Source: an uncultured Collinsella sp.
GTDB lineage: Bacteria; Actinomycetota; Coriobacteriia; Coriobacteriales; Coriobacteriaceae
DNA: 64,000 nucleotides
Reading direction: 5' to 3'
Assembly (NCBI GenBank): GCA_958445065.1
Contig: CAUCQW010000011.1
Coordinates: 17,907-81,906 of the forward strand
In this document: positions 1 to 8,538 of the stretch, piece by piece
Layout: each line of letters opens with the position of its first letter
How positions within the stretch are numbered: position 1 is the stretch's first letter
Notes under the pieces: model-generated
Databases searched by the model: none
What the model saw: only the letters and a program-made list of their open reading frames with translations
Told to the model about the DNA's origin: nothing
Position numbers and translations under genes: made by a program

Positions 1-1
1 C

Positions 2-772
2 GGCTCGGGGGTCGTCCCTATGCGTGCGGAAGACGCCCAATGGCGCGAGCGCGCGGGGCGCCTGGGATGCGCGCTCGCTGCGCGCGCCGACGTCGTCGTG
101 CGCATGACGTGCGGGATACCCCAGGTCATCAAAGGAAACCTTGCCGATTCGCCTCGAGGGACGCAGGGTGCGGGCGCGCCTTTGGAAGTCGTCTTCGTGC
201 GCCATGGTGCCACTGCGGGCACGGAAGACCATCGCTACAGCGGGGCGGGCACTGACGAGCCCCTGTCGAGCGCGGGTGAGCGCGCTTTGCGCGACCTCGC
301 GTGCTATCGTGACGTGTTCCGTGTTATCACGAGCGGCATGGCCCGCACCGACCAGACGGCGCGCATCCTCTTCCCGAACGCGGAGTTTATGGCGTGCCCC
401 GGTCTGCGCGAGATGAATTTCGGCGACTTCGAGGGGCGAAGCGCCGCCGAGCTTAAAGAGGATGCGCGCTACCGCGCCTGGGTAGACTCCTGGTGCGAGA
501 CGCGCTGCCCGCATGGCGAGGGCAAGAGCGATTTCACCCGCCGCGTCGTCGCGGCGTTTCGGGAGGCGTGCGAATCGGAGCGCGTCCAGGGGAGTGGGCG
601 CGCCGTCTTCGTCGTTCATGCGGGTACCGTGAAAGCGCTGCTCTCCGAGCTAGCTGTCCCGAAAATTGGATACTTCGACGTGCATACCGAGCCGGGCGGC
701 GCATGGGCCGCCACCTGGGATGGGCGCTGCCTTCGCGACGTTCGCCCCGCTTCGGGGGGCGATGCCCGGTGA
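2..772 (+). CDS. cobU: CobU-type adenosylcobinamide kinase/guanylyltransferase fused to a histidine phosphatase (5' partial)
   Basis: The frame is open to the window edge. Its first ~46 residues read like the end of CobU: GSGVVPMRAED, then RLGCALAARADVVVRM and GIPQVIKG. CobU phosphorylates adenosylcobinamide and transfers GMP to it during nucleotide-loop assembly. After a short linker comes a histidine phosphatase domain with the RHG motif (VFVRHGAT) and a second catalytic His in VVHAG. This resembles CobC, which dephosphorylates alpha-ribazole 5'-phosphate. The ATG at 20 lies inside the CobU part and is unlikely to be the true start. The stop overlaps the cbiB start by one base (TGATG), so the two are translationally coupled. 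The CobU catalytic part lies outside the window; phosphatase substrate is inferred from context. Confidence 0.85.
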   Translation, partial: GSGVVPMRAEDAQWRERAGRLGCALAARADVVVRMTCGIPQVIKGNLADSPRGTQGAGAPLEVVFVRHGATAGTEDHRYSGAGTDEPLSSAGERALRDLACYRDVFRVITSGMARTDQTARILFPNAEFMACPGLREMNFGDFEGRSAAELKEDARYRAWVDSWCETRCPHGEGKSDFTRRVVAAFREACESERVQGSGRAVFVVHAGTVKALLSELAVPKIGYFDVHTEPGGAWAATWDGRCLRDVRPASGGDAR

Positions 773-1746
773 TGACGATTCTTGCCGTCGCCGCCGGGTT
801 CGCGGCCGACCTTGCCTTCGGCGACCCGCGCTGGCTTCCCCATCCCGTCGTCGCCATGGGGCGCGCGATCACGTGGGCCGAAGGCCGCCTGCGGGGCGCA
901 TTCCCGCAAACGTCCGCGGGCACGCGTGCCGCAGGGCTTGTGCTCGCCGTGGCGCTTCCGCTTGCGTGTGGGCTTTTGACCTGGGGAATCCTGCATCTTT
1001 GCGGCATGGTTCACCCCGGCCTGCGCTTCGTGGCCGAGGCATGGGCGAGCTATCAGATTCTCGCGGCATGCGAGCTGCGCCGCCAGAGCCTGGCCGTGGC
1101 CCGCGCGTTCTCGAAGGGCGGCCTTGTCGCGGCGCGCGAAGCCGTCGGGCTCATCGTGGGACGCGATACGTCTGTTCTCGACGAGCGGGGCGTCGCGCGC
1201 GCCGCTGTGGAAACGGTGGCGGAGAACGCGAGCGACGGCGTCATCGCGCCGCTTTTCTACCTTATGATCGGGGGTGCGCCCTTGGGCATGGCGTACAAGG
1301 CAGTGAACACGCTCGACAGCATGGTGGGCTACAAAAACGAGCGCTACATCGACTTCGGCTGCGCCTCGGCGCGCCTCGACGATGCGGTGAACTGGATTCC
1401 CTCGCGCTTATCGGCCCTGCTCATGATCGCCGTGTGCCCGATCGTCGGTCTCGACGCGCGCGGGGCGGCGCGCATCTGGCGCCGCGACAGGCGTCGCCAT
1501 GCGAGCCCGAACGCGGCGCAGACCGAGTCAGCGTGCGCGGGCGCGCTCGGGCTGCGTCTGGCAGGACCCGCGGTGTATTTCGGCAAGCTCGTTGAGAAAC
1601 CGACGATAGGCGACGCGTCCCGCGAAATCGAGTGGGGCGACATCGCCCGGGCGACAAGGCTCATGCTCGCCGCGTCCGTATGCGCGCTCGTCGTCTTCGG
1701 TGCCGCGCGTGCGGCGGTCGTGCTCGCCGTGGGGGCGATGGCATGA
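772..1746 (+). CDS. cbiB: Adenosylcobinamide-phosphate synthase (CbiB)
   Basis: A membrane protein of 324 residues, the usual CbiB length. It attaches aminopropanol or its phosphate to adenosylcobyric acid. Recognisable family blocks are FGDPRWLPHPVVAMG near the N-terminus, VETVAENASDGVIAPLFY around residue 150, NTLDSMVGYKNERY, and several hydrophobic segments. The start at 772 is chosen because it overlaps the upstream stop (TGATG) and begins exactly at the family N-terminus (MTILAVAAGFAADL); the same frame is open far upstream but that stretch is read in another frame as the phosphatase. It ends in an ATGA overlap with cobD. Its substrate partner, aminopropanol phosphate, is made by the next gene, CobD. 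Confidence 0.95.
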   Translation: MTILAVAAGFAADLAFGDPRWLPHPVVAMGRAITWAEGRLRGAFPQTSAGTRAAGLVLAVALPLACGLLTWGILHLCGMVHPGLRFVAEAWASYQILAACELRRQSLAVARAFSKGGLVAAREAVGLIVGRDTSVLDERGVARAAVETVAENASDGVIAPLFYLMIGGAPLGMAYKAVNTLDSMVGYKNERYIDFGCASARLDDAVNWIPSRLSALLMIAVCPIVGLDARGAARIWRRDRRRHASPNAAQTESACAGALGLRLAGPAVYFGKLVEKPTIGDASREIEWGDIARATRLMLAASVCALVVFGAARAAVVLAVGAMA

Positions 1747-2966
1747 GGGAAGACCACGCCGCGCCCCGGGTTGCCGGGGGAATCCTGCGCGCCCGTGCGC
1801 ATGGGGGTAGCACGCAATCGCTCGGCATCGCTTGCGAAGGGGGCGCCTCCGACCTCATTGACTTCTCGGTGAACGTGAATCCGGCAGGGCCCTCGCCGCG
1901 CGCCCTCGCCGCAGCTTGCAAGGCGCTTTCTCGAATCGACGCCTACCCCGATAGGGAAAGCCTCGCCCTCGTTCGCGCCCTAGCGCGCGCCCAGGGCATA
2001 CCCGAAGATACTATCGTCTGCGGCGCGGGCGCGTCCGACATCATCTGGAGGCTCGCCGCGGCGGTGCGCCCGAAACGCATCGTCGTGTGCGCGCCGACGT
2101 TCTCTGAATATGCGGAGGCGGCATCGTACTACGGCGCATGCGTGCAGGAGTTCCCGCTCTCCGAAGCGGACGACTTCGACGTGCCCGCCTCCTTCGCCCG
2201 CGCGATCGAGGGGCCGGGAGACGTGGCGTACCTCTGCAATCCGAACAACCCGACGGGGCGCCTCGTCGACCCCAGCGTGATCGATGCCGCCGCTTGCCGC
2301 TGCGAGCAGGTGGGCGCGCTGCTCGTCGTGGACGAGTGCTTCCTCGGATTTGCGCCCGACGCCCGCGAAAGGAGCGTGGTTGCACGCGCCGCGTGTTCGC
2401 GCCATGTGGCCGTGCTCTCCGCGTTCACCAAGCTCTACGGAATGGCGGGGTTGCGGTTGGGATATCTGATCAGCGGAAACGCCCAACTCATCGAGGGGAT
2501 TCGCCGGGCGGGGCAGGCGTGGCCCGTCTCCTCGGTCGCCGAGGCCGCGGGCATCGCCGCCCTGGAAGACGTTGAATACGTCTCGCGCACGCGCGATGTA
2601 TTGGCAGGCGAGCGAGCGTGGCTTTCCCACGAGCTCTCCTCGCTCGGGCTTTCCGTCGTGCCGTCGGATGCGAACTTCCTTTTAGTCCGCACGCCGGCGA
2701 AAGACATCCCCGAGCGCCTGTATAAACAGGGGGTTTTGGTCCGCACGTGCGACTCGTTTTCGGTGCTGTCCCGTTTCTGGTGCCGCGTCGCGGTGCGCAC
2801 GCGCAAGGAGAATGCCCGGCTTGCGATGGCGTTCAGCCGCGCGCTTCGGGCGGAAGGTGCATCGGGCGAAGCTGAACCCGACGAACGGGGCGGCGCTTCT
2901 TGCAGCGGCGCTATGGCGGGCGCGGATGGCCGAGGCTCGGCGAAGGAGGTCGATACCCGTGGGTAG
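1743..2966 (+). CDS. cobD: Threonine-phosphate decarboxylase (CobD), class II aminotransferase fold
   Basis: A PLP-dependent enzyme of 407 residues that converts L-threonine O-3-phosphate to (R)-1-amino-2-propanol phosphate, the linker used by CbiB. Family signatures are the substrate segment IDFSVNVNPAGPSP, CNPNNPTGRLV, the Asp in VVDECFLGF and the PLP lysine in SAFTKLYGMAGLRLGY. The ATG at 1743 overlaps the cbiB stop (ATGA). The last ~40 residues are Gly/Ala/Glu-rich and extend past the usual ~360-residue enzyme. This tail contains the ribosome-binding site of cobQ, so it may owe its composition to that overlap. Confidence 0.93.
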   Translation: MREDHAAPRVAGGILRARAHGGSTQSLGIACEGGASDLIDFSVNVNPAGPSPRALAAACKALSRIDAYPDRESLALVRALARAQGIPEDTIVCGAGASDIIWRLAAAVRPKRIVVCAPTFSEYAEAASYYGACVQEFPLSEADDFDVPASFARAIEGPGDVAYLCNPNNPTGRLVDPSVIDAAACRCEQVGALLVVDECFLGFAPDARERSVVARAACSRHVAVLSAFTKLYGMAGLRLGYLISGNAQLIEGIRRAGQAWPVSSVAEAAGIAALEDVEYVSRTRDVLAGERAWLSHELSSLGLSVVPSDANFLLVRTPAKDIPERLYKQGVLVRTCDSFSVLSRFWCRVAVRTRKENARLAMAFSRALRAEGASGEAEPDERGGASCSGAMAGADGRGSAKEVDTRG

Positions 2967-4458
2967 GGCGAAGCCCATCATGATCCAGGGCACCATGTCG
3001 AACGCGGGGAAGAGCCTGCTTGCGGCGGGGCTGTGCCGTGTGCTTTCGCAGGACGGCCTGCGCGTGACTCCCTTCAAGAGCCAGAACATGGCGCTCAACA
3101 GCGGTGTCACGGCCGATGGGCTCGAGATGGGGCGCGCCCAGATCATGCAGGCCGAGGCGTGCGGCATCGCGCCCGACGTGCGCATGAACCCCATCCTTCT
3201 TAAGCCCGAAAGCGACCACCGAAGCCAGCTCATCGTGGCCGGCAAGGCGCAGGGAGCCTTCGCTGCGAGGGACTACTTCGCGCGAAAGAAGGCGCTCATG
3301 CCGCAGATTTTGGAGGCGTTCGATTCGCTCGCGGAGGAAAACGACGTCATCGTCATCGAGGGCGCCGGCAGCCCCGCCGAAATCAACCTTGCCGAAAACG
3401 ACATCGTCAACATGGGGCTCGCGCGCGCCGTGTCCTCCCCCGTGCTGCTCGTAGGTGACATTGACCCAGGCGGGGTGTTTGCCCAGCTCTACGGCACGGT
3501 CGCGCTCTTTGCGCCCGAGGATCGCGCGCTTTTACGGGGGCTTGTGGTGAACAAGTTCCGCGGCGATGTGGAAATCCTGCGCCCGGGTTTGGCTCCGCTC
3601 GAGAAGATGTGCGGGGTTCCCGTCGTGGGGGTCGTGCCGTATCTTACGCTCGACCTGGACGACGAGGACTCGCTCGCGCCGCGCTTATCTGCCCGCGAGG
3701 CGCGCGGCGTCATCGACGTCGCCGTCGTGCGCCTTCCGCATCTGTCGAACTTCACCGACTTCGACCCGCTTTCGCGCGTGCCCGGCATGGGCGTGCGCTA
3801 CGTTTCCTCGACGACCGATCTGGGCCGACCCGACCTGGTGGTGCTCCCCGGCTCGAAGACCACGCTCGACGACGCGCGCTGGCTTGCGGCTAGCGGCATC
3901 GGTGCCTGTGTACGCGCGCTTTCGGGCGCGGGTACGCCGGTGCTCGGCATATGCGGAGGCTACCAGCTTTTGGGAGACGAGCTTTCCGACCCGCACGGCA
4001 GGGAAGGCGCTGGCACCGCGCGCGGGCTTGGGCTCATTCCTGCAAGTACGGTGTTCAAGGAGGAAAAGCGCCTCGCCCAGTCGGAGCTGCGCATCACGGG
4101 CGCCCAAGGCGCGTTCTCGGTGTGGAACGGCATGACGGCGCGCGGGTACGAGATTCACGACGGCGAAACGACCGTCTCCTGCGCCCCTGCAGGCACGATT
4201 GGCGGCAAACCAGAAGGCGCGGCCTGCGGAAACGTGTTCGGAACCTATCTCCACGGCCTGTTCGACGAACCGGGGTTGGTGCTCGCCCTCGCGCGCTCGC
4301 TCGCGCGCATGCGCGGCCTGCCCGAGAGCGTCGTGGGTGCTGCGGGCGCAGCGTCCGCAGCCGATCACCGTGCGCGCGAGTTCGACCGCCTGGCCGACGT
4401 CGTGCGCGGGGCGCTCGACATGGAGTATGTCTACCGCATTATCGAGGAGGGCGTATGA
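2959..4458 (+). CDS. cobQ: Cobyric acid synthase (CobQ/CbiP)
   Basis: 499 residues from a GTG start. It amidates adenosylcobyrinic acid a,c-diamide at four positions using glutamine and ATP. The N-terminal dethiobiotin-synthetase-like domain has IMIQGTMSNAGKS (nucleotide loop) and IVIEGAGSPAEINL. The C-terminal class I glutamine amidotransferase domain has the nucleophile Cys in GICGGYQLLG and the His in YLHGLFDEP. The GTG at 2959 is preceded by a strong AAGGAGGT at 2943-2950 and begins at the family N-terminus (GRAKPIMIQG). Earlier in-frame ATGs at 2812 and 2926 lie inside cobD and lack such a site. It overlaps cobD by eight bases and the next gene by four. Confidence 0.95.
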   Translation: MGRAKPIMIQGTMSNAGKSLLAAGLCRVLSQDGLRVTPFKSQNMALNSGVTADGLEMGRAQIMQAEACGIAPDVRMNPILLKPESDHRSQLIVAGKAQGAFAARDYFARKKALMPQILEAFDSLAEENDVIVIEGAGSPAEINLAENDIVNMGLARAVSSPVLLVGDIDPGGVFAQLYGTVALFAPEDRALLRGLVVNKFRGDVEILRPGLAPLEKMCGVPVVGVVPYLTLDLDDEDSLAPRLSAREARGVIDVAVVRLPHLSNFTDFDPLSRVPGMGVRYVSSTTDLGRPDLVVLPGSKTTLDDARWLAASGIGACVRALSGAGTPVLGICGGYQLLGDELSDPHGREGAGTARGLGLIPASTVFKEEKRLAQSELRITGAQGAFSVWNGMTARGYEIHDGETTVSCAPAGTIGGKPEGAACGNVFGTYLHGLFDEPGLVLALARSLARMRGLPESVVGAAGAASAADHRAREFDRLADVVRGALDMEYVYRIIEEGV

Positions 4459-4970
4459 TCCACGTGTATCATGGCGACGGCAAAGGCAAGACCACGGCGG
4501 CGATGGGCCTCGCCCTTCGCATGCTCGCCGCAGGCCGCCGCGTCGTCGTCGTGCAGTTCCTGAAAGACGGCGAAAGCGGGGAGGCGCGCCTGCTCGCCGA
4601 GCATTTCGGCGTGCCCGTGTTCGCGGGGAAGGTGTCGGACAAGTTTACCTGGTCAATGACGTCGGAAGAACTTGCCGCGACGTGCGAGCTGCACGATGGG
4701 AACCTCGCTTCCGCGCTCGCCGAGCTCGAGGGCGCCCAGGAGGGGCTGCTCGTGCTCGACGAGGCGCTCGACGCGCTTTCGAAGGGGCTTGTCGACGAGG
4801 CGCTCGTGGACCGCGCGCTCGATATGTCCGCGCGCGGCGTCGAAGTAGCGCTTACCGGGCGCGCGCCTTCCCGCAAGATCGTGGAGATGGCCGACTACAT
4901 AACCGAGATGCGGTGCGAGAAACACCCCTACTCTCAGGGGATATGTGCAAGGGAAGGAGTGGAGTACTAG
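4455..4970 (+). CDS. cobO: Cob(I)yrinic acid a,c-diamide adenosyltransferase (CobO/BtuR/CobA family)
   Basis: 171 residues. It transfers the adenosyl group from ATP to the cobalt of corrinoids, forming the Co-C bond. The P-loop GDGKGKTTAAMGLALR lies at the N-terminus, followed by VVVVQFLKDG and LLVLDEALDAL and TGRAPSRKIVEMADYITEM, all typical of the family. The start overlaps the cobQ stop (ATGA) and has a GAGGAGG site just upstream. It ends directly before cbiC. The reading is secure at family level; the physiological corrinoid substrate is assumed from the operon. Confidence 0.93.
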   Translation: MIHVYHGDGKGKTTAAMGLALRMLAAGRRVVVVQFLKDGESGEARLLAEHFGVPVFAGKVSDKFTWSMTSEELAATCELHDGNLASALAELEGAQEGLLVLDEALDALSKGLVDEALVDRALDMSARGVEVALTGRAPSRKIVEMADYITEMRCEKHPYSQGICAREGVEY

Positions 4971-5612
4971 ATGGATTCCAAGGAGATGGCGCCCGGTGAC
5001 ATCGAGCGGCGCAGCTTTGAGATCATTACCGAAGAGCTCGGCGGCCGCACGTTCCCGCCGCTCGAAGAGCCCGTCGTGAAGCGCGTCATCCACACCACTG
5101 CCGACTTCTCGTACGCCGATTCCCTCGTGTTCACCCATGACGCCGCGCACTGTGCGCTCGATGCACTGCGTGCAGGGGCCACGGTGCTTACCGACACGAA
5201 CATGGCGCTCGCAGGCATAAGTAAGCCCGCGCTCGCGAAGCTCGGCTGCAAGGCTGTGTGCTACATGGCCGACCCTGATGTCGCCGCGGCTGCGCGCGCC
5301 GCGGGCACGACTCGCGCCGTTGCGAGCATGGACAAAGCTTGCCGCATCGAGGGTCCGCTCATCGTGGCCGTCGGCAACGCTCCCACAGCACTTCTGCGCC
5401 TCGCCGAGCTCATGGACGCGGGGAAGATCGCGCCCGCGCTCGTCGTTGGGGTGCCGGTCGGGTTTGTGAACGTGGTCGAGGCGAAAGAGGAGCTACTTGC
5501 GCGACGCGTGCCGGCCATCGTCGCGAGGGGTCGCAAGGGCGGCTCGACCGTGGCGGCCGCCATTATGAACGCGCTGCTCTACCAGATCACGCGCACGGGT
5601 GGCGTGAAGTGA
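4971..5612 (+). CDS. cbiC: Precorrin-8X / cobalt-precorrin-8 methylmutase (CbiC/CobH)
   Basis: 213 residues. It moves the C-11 methyl group to C-12 and yields (cobalt-)hydrogenobyrinate/cobyrinate. The family signature VVKRVIHTTADFSYADSL contains the catalytic His that protonates the ring. Further conserved blocks are DTNMALAGISKPALAKLG, IVAVGNAPTALLRL and VGVPVGFVNVVEAKEEL. It begins the base after the cobO stop, preceded by GGAAGGAG. Together with a CbiJ-type reductase it suggests the oxygen-independent corrin pathway, although the diagnostic CbiK/CbiD/CbiG genes are not in view. Confidence 0.95.
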   Translation: MDSKEMAPGDIERRSFEIITEELGGRTFPPLEEPVVKRVIHTTADFSYADSLVFTHDAAHCALDALRAGATVLTDTNMALAGISKPALAKLGCKAVCYMADPDVAAAARAAGTTRAVASMDKACRIEGPLIVAVGNAPTALLRLAELMDAGKIAPALVVGVPVGFVNVVEAKEELLARRVPAIVARGRKGGSTVAAAIMNALLYQITRTGGVK

Positions 5613-6430
5613 CGGCCCTCGTATCCGTGCCGGCGCTGCGCATCTTCGCCGGCACCACCGAGGGCCGCCTTCTGTGCGAATGGGCGAGCGGGGCGGGCAT
5701 CCCCGCCCGTGCCTACGCGGCAACCGAGTACGGAGGCGAGCTATTGGGTGAGCTTCCGGGCATCGAGGTGCATGCGGGCAGGCTCGACGATGCCGACATG
5801 GAGCGCGAGCTTTCCGGCGCGCGCATCGTCGTCGACGCCACGCACCCCTTCGCTACGCTCGCAAGCGACAACATCCGGGCCGCTTCGCTCGCCGTGGGTG
5901 CACGATGCCTGCGCCTTGCGCGCCCGGTCGAGGCGCTGCCCAAAGGCGTCGTGCCGGTCGCGTCGATCGCCTGCGCGGCGCGCTTTCTCTCCGAGAACCC
6001 GGGTCGCGTTCTTCTCACGACGGGGAGCAAGGAGCTTGCTCCCTACACGCGCGTCGCCGATTTCGCGGAGCGCTTCTTCGTGCGTGTGCTCCCGCTGCCC
6101 GGTGCTATAACGAAGTGCATCGACGCGGGGTTTTCGCCGTCGCACGTCATCGGCATGCAGGGGCCCTTCACCCGCGAGCTCAACGAGGCGATGCTTCGGC
6201 AGGTGGGCGCCCAGTGGCTTGTGACCAAGGACTCGGGAACCGTAGGCGGCACGGCCGAGAAGCTCGCCGCAGCGCGCGCCGTGGGAGCGCGCTGTATCGT
6301 GGTCACCCGTCCCGCCGAGGGAGGCGGGGCCCTTTCGCTTCGGGAAGTGGAAGATGCGCTCTTACGGGAGTTCGCGCGGAGGATCGCTCCGAGCAAGCTC
6401 GACCCGTACAAGCCCGTCATCCGCCAATAG
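5609..6430 (+). CDS. cbiJ: Precorrin-6A / cobalt-precorrin-6A reductase (CobK/CbiJ)
   Basis: 273 residues from a GTG start overlapping the cbiC stop (GTGA). It reduces precorrin-6A or its cobalt form with NAD(P)H. Visible family features are IFAGTTEGRLLCEWA at the N-terminus, VVDATHPFATLASDNIRAA, LLTTGSKELAPY, VIGMQGPFTRELNEAML and LVTKDSGTVGGTAEKL. It is the last gene of the cobalamin operon. The next gene converges on it after 123 bases holding a palindromic repeat. The frame is open further upstream but is antiparallel to no known domain and lies within cbiC. Confidence 0.93.
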   Translation: MTALVSVPALRIFAGTTEGRLLCEWASGAGIPARAYAATEYGGELLGELPGIEVHAGRLDDADMERELSGARIVVDATHPFATLASDNIRAASLAVGARCLRLARPVEALPKGVVPVASIACAARFLSENPGRVLLTTGSKELAPYTRVADFAERFFVRVLPLPGAITKCIDAGFSPSHVIGMQGPFTRELNEAMLRQVGAQWLVTKDSGTVGGTAEKLAAARAVGARCIVVTRPAEGGGALSLREVEDALLREFARRIAPSKLDPYKPVIRQ

Positions 6431-6472
6431 CTCGAGGACGACGCTCGGAACTGGCGCAAACAGCCCTTCAAT

Positions 6473-6541
6473 AAGTTGCGGTGAAATAGTGTCTGTTTTT
6501 GCTGGTAGATAGCATATTCAGTCCCTAAATCACCGCAACTT
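6473..6541. repeat. 69-base palindromic intergenic element, copy 1
   Basis: The element begins AAGTTGCGGTGAAATAG and ends with the inverse, TAAATCACCGCAACTT, giving arms of about 12-15 bases around a ~40-base centre. Its reverse complement aligns over its whole length with the element at 22723-22791, including a shared interior (GAATA, then ATCTACC, then CAAAAA). Both copies sit between convergent genes. It may serve as a bidirectional terminator or be a small mobile palindromic repeat. Confidence 0.8.
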
Positions 6542-6553
6542 GTTGGTGGTGGC

Positions 6554-7768
6554 TTACTGGTAGCGTAGACACTCGACGGGGTCGAGCTTTGCCGCACGGC
6601 GAGCGGGGTAGAAGCCAAAGGTTACGCCGATGCCGACGGAGACGGCGAAGGCCAGCAGCACCGTGGCGATTGAGAAGCTCGGTGTGATTTGCCCGCTGGC
6701 ACCGAGCTCGCTGAGAACCCCTGATCCTGCGGCAAAGAACGTGAGCCCCCAGGCAAGTAGATAGCCAATCAGGACGCCCAGCAGGCCACCAGTGACGCAT
6801 AGCGCCGAGGACTCGGCCAAAAACTGCGCGGTGATATCGCGACGACTGGCGCCCAGAGCGCGACGGATGCCGATCTCGCGGATGCGCTCAGTCACGTTGG
6901 TGAGCATCATGTTCATAATACCGATACCGCCGACAAGCAGCGAGATACTGGCGACAGCACCCATGATGAGCGAGAAGGCGCCCATAAAGGAATTGAGGGA
7001 GTCGATAGCGCTTTTCATGGAGGTCGCCGATACACTGTCGTACTCATCATCCTCCGCGATGCCCTTCATCGCGCGCACCTTGGACTCGATGGTCTTGCAG
7101 AGCTCATCCATGTCCGTGCCCTCGGTGGCAAGTGCCGTCACGCTGGGGAATGAAGGATTCTCGTCGCCAAATAGGCCGGAGATGGTTTCGCGTGGCATAT
7201 ACAAAGTGAGCGAGCCTATTGAGTCGCTGCCGCCATCAATCACGCCTACAATTTGCACCTCGCCGTTGGACACTTTGATGGTTTTTCCCAGCGCATCCTG
7301 TTCGTTGCCGTAAAGCTGATCGGCGCCGCCGCGGCTGATGAGCGCCACGCGCGAGCCTGCCTTTGACTCGACATCGGTGTAGGTGCGCCCCGCAACGAGC
7401 TTACTGGTACCCACGGCGTCGAGCATGTCGCTATCGACACCCTGTGCCATGACGGTATAGCTTTTATCGCCGGTCTTGTACTCGGTATACGCGCTGTTGA
7501 CAATGCCGATCTGTTCTATCTGCGGTACCAGTTTTTGAAGCTTCTGGACGTCAGAATCAGAGAGTTCTTGGGACGAATAGATCTGAACCATGCGAGCTGC
7601 GTTGAGGCCCAGGCTGTTGACCAAGCTGTTTTGGATGCCGCCGATGAGCGAAGTCATGGCAATGACCGAGGCGATGCCGATGACAATGCCCAGGATGGTG
7701 AGCAGGCTGCGCCCCTTGTTGGCTTCGAGCGAGTGAAGGGCTTCCTGGATGAGATCGCGGGCGCTCAT
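6554..7768 (-). CDS. ABC transporter permease of the MacB/FtsX type
   Basis: 404 residues with the MacB topology. There is an N-terminal membrane segment (SLLTILGIVIGIASVIAMTS), a ~200-residue extracytoplasmic MacB_PCD-like domain, and three C-terminal membrane helices (SLIMGAVASISLLVGGIGIM and two following). The signature NVTERIREIGIRRALGASRRDI typical of this family precedes the last helices. The first codons overlap the ATPase stop by four bases. With the ATPase and adaptor upstream it forms a tripartite-style efflux system. In a monoderm such systems usually export peptides or antimicrobials; the substrate cannot be read from the sequence. Confidence 0.92.
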   Translation of the reverse strand: MSARDLIQEALHSLEANKGRSLLTILGIVIGIASVIAMTSLIGGIQNSLVNSLGLNAARMVQIYSSQELSDSDVQKLQKLVPQIEQIGIVNSAYTEYKTGDKSYTVMAQGVDSDMLDAVGTSKLVAGRTYTDVESKAGSRVALISRGGADQLYGNEQDALGKTIKVSNGEVQIVGVIDGGSDSIGSLTLYMPRETISGLFGDENPSFPSVTALATEGTDMDELCKTIESKVRAMKGIAEDDEYDSVSATSMKSAIDSLNSFMGAFSLIMGAVASISLLVGGIGIMNMMLTNVTERIREIGIRRALGASRRDITAQFLAESSALCVTGGLLGVLIGYLLAWGLTFFAAGSGVLSELGASGQITPSFSIATVLLAFAVSVGIGVTFGFYPARRAAKLDPVECLRYQ

Positions 7769-8538
7769 GCCATCTCTCCTTTCGGCGGGTTGGCGGAGGC
7801 GGAAATCCTGGGCAGGCTATCCACGGCGCTGCGCAGGGTCCGCGGTGCATGTGGAATATACGCGCCATCGTGAATGCGACCGTCGCGGATGGTCACGGCA
7901 CGGTCGGCCTCGGCGGCGATGCCGGGGTCGTGTGTGATAAGCACGATGGTTTTGCCGCGCTTCTGGAGCTTATGGAAGGTTTCCATCACAAGCGCTCCGG
8001 TAGCGGAGTCCAGGTTTCCCGTCGGCTCGTCGGCCAGAATGATGGGCGGGTCATTGACGAGGGCGCGCGCGATTGCGACGCGCTGCATCTGGCCGCCCGA
8101 GAGCTCGGATATGCGGTGGTCCCAGTGGTCGACGGGCAGCGTGACAGCCTGCAGCGCGTGCACGGCGCGCATTTCGCGCTGGCTACGGGGCACATTGGTG
8201 TAGGCCAGCGGCAGCATCACATTTTCGATAACCGACAGGCGCGGCAGCAGGTTGAAGCTCTGAAAGACAAAGCCAATGCTCAGGGCGCGAACTTCGGTGA
8301 GCTCCTCATCATCGAGCTCGGCCACGTTGAGCCCTTGCAGGTAGTAGTCGCCCGCCGTCGGCTTATCCAGACAGCCTAGGATGTTCATGAGCGTCGACTT
8401 GCCCGAGCCCGAGGGGCCGGTGATAGCGACGAATTCGCCGGGATTTACCGCCAGGCTCACGTTGTGCAGGATGTGGGCGCACCCCGCCACGCTCTCAAAG
8501 ATGCGGTGCACGTTGCGGATGTCGATAACGGGACGCAT
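7765..8538 (-). CDS. ABC transporter ATP-binding protein (MacB/LolD-like)
   Basis: 257 residues. It has Walker [10 protein letters not shown] (residues ~40-48), the Q-loop [10 protein letters not shown], signature [16 protein letters not shown], Walker [13 protein letters not shown] and the switch His in VLITHD. These match the MacB/LolD/FtsE-type ATPases that pair with a separate FtsX-like permease. It overlaps the adaptor gene by one base and the permease by four, so the three are one transcription unit read from the adaptor downwards. It powers the efflux system from the cytoplasmic face. Confidence 0.95.
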   Translation of the reverse strand: MRPVIDIRNVHRIFESVAGCAHILHNVSLAVNPGEFVAITGPSGSGKSTLMNILGCLDKPTAGDYYLQGLNVAELDDEELTEVRALSIGFVFQSFNLLPRLSVIENVMLPLAYTNVPRSQREMRAVHALQAVTLPVDHWDHRISELSGGQMQRVAIARALVNDPPIILADEPTGNLDSATGALVMETFHKLQKRGKTIVLITHDPGIAAEADRAVTIRDGRIHDGAYIPHAPRTLRSAVDSLPRISASANPPKGEMA

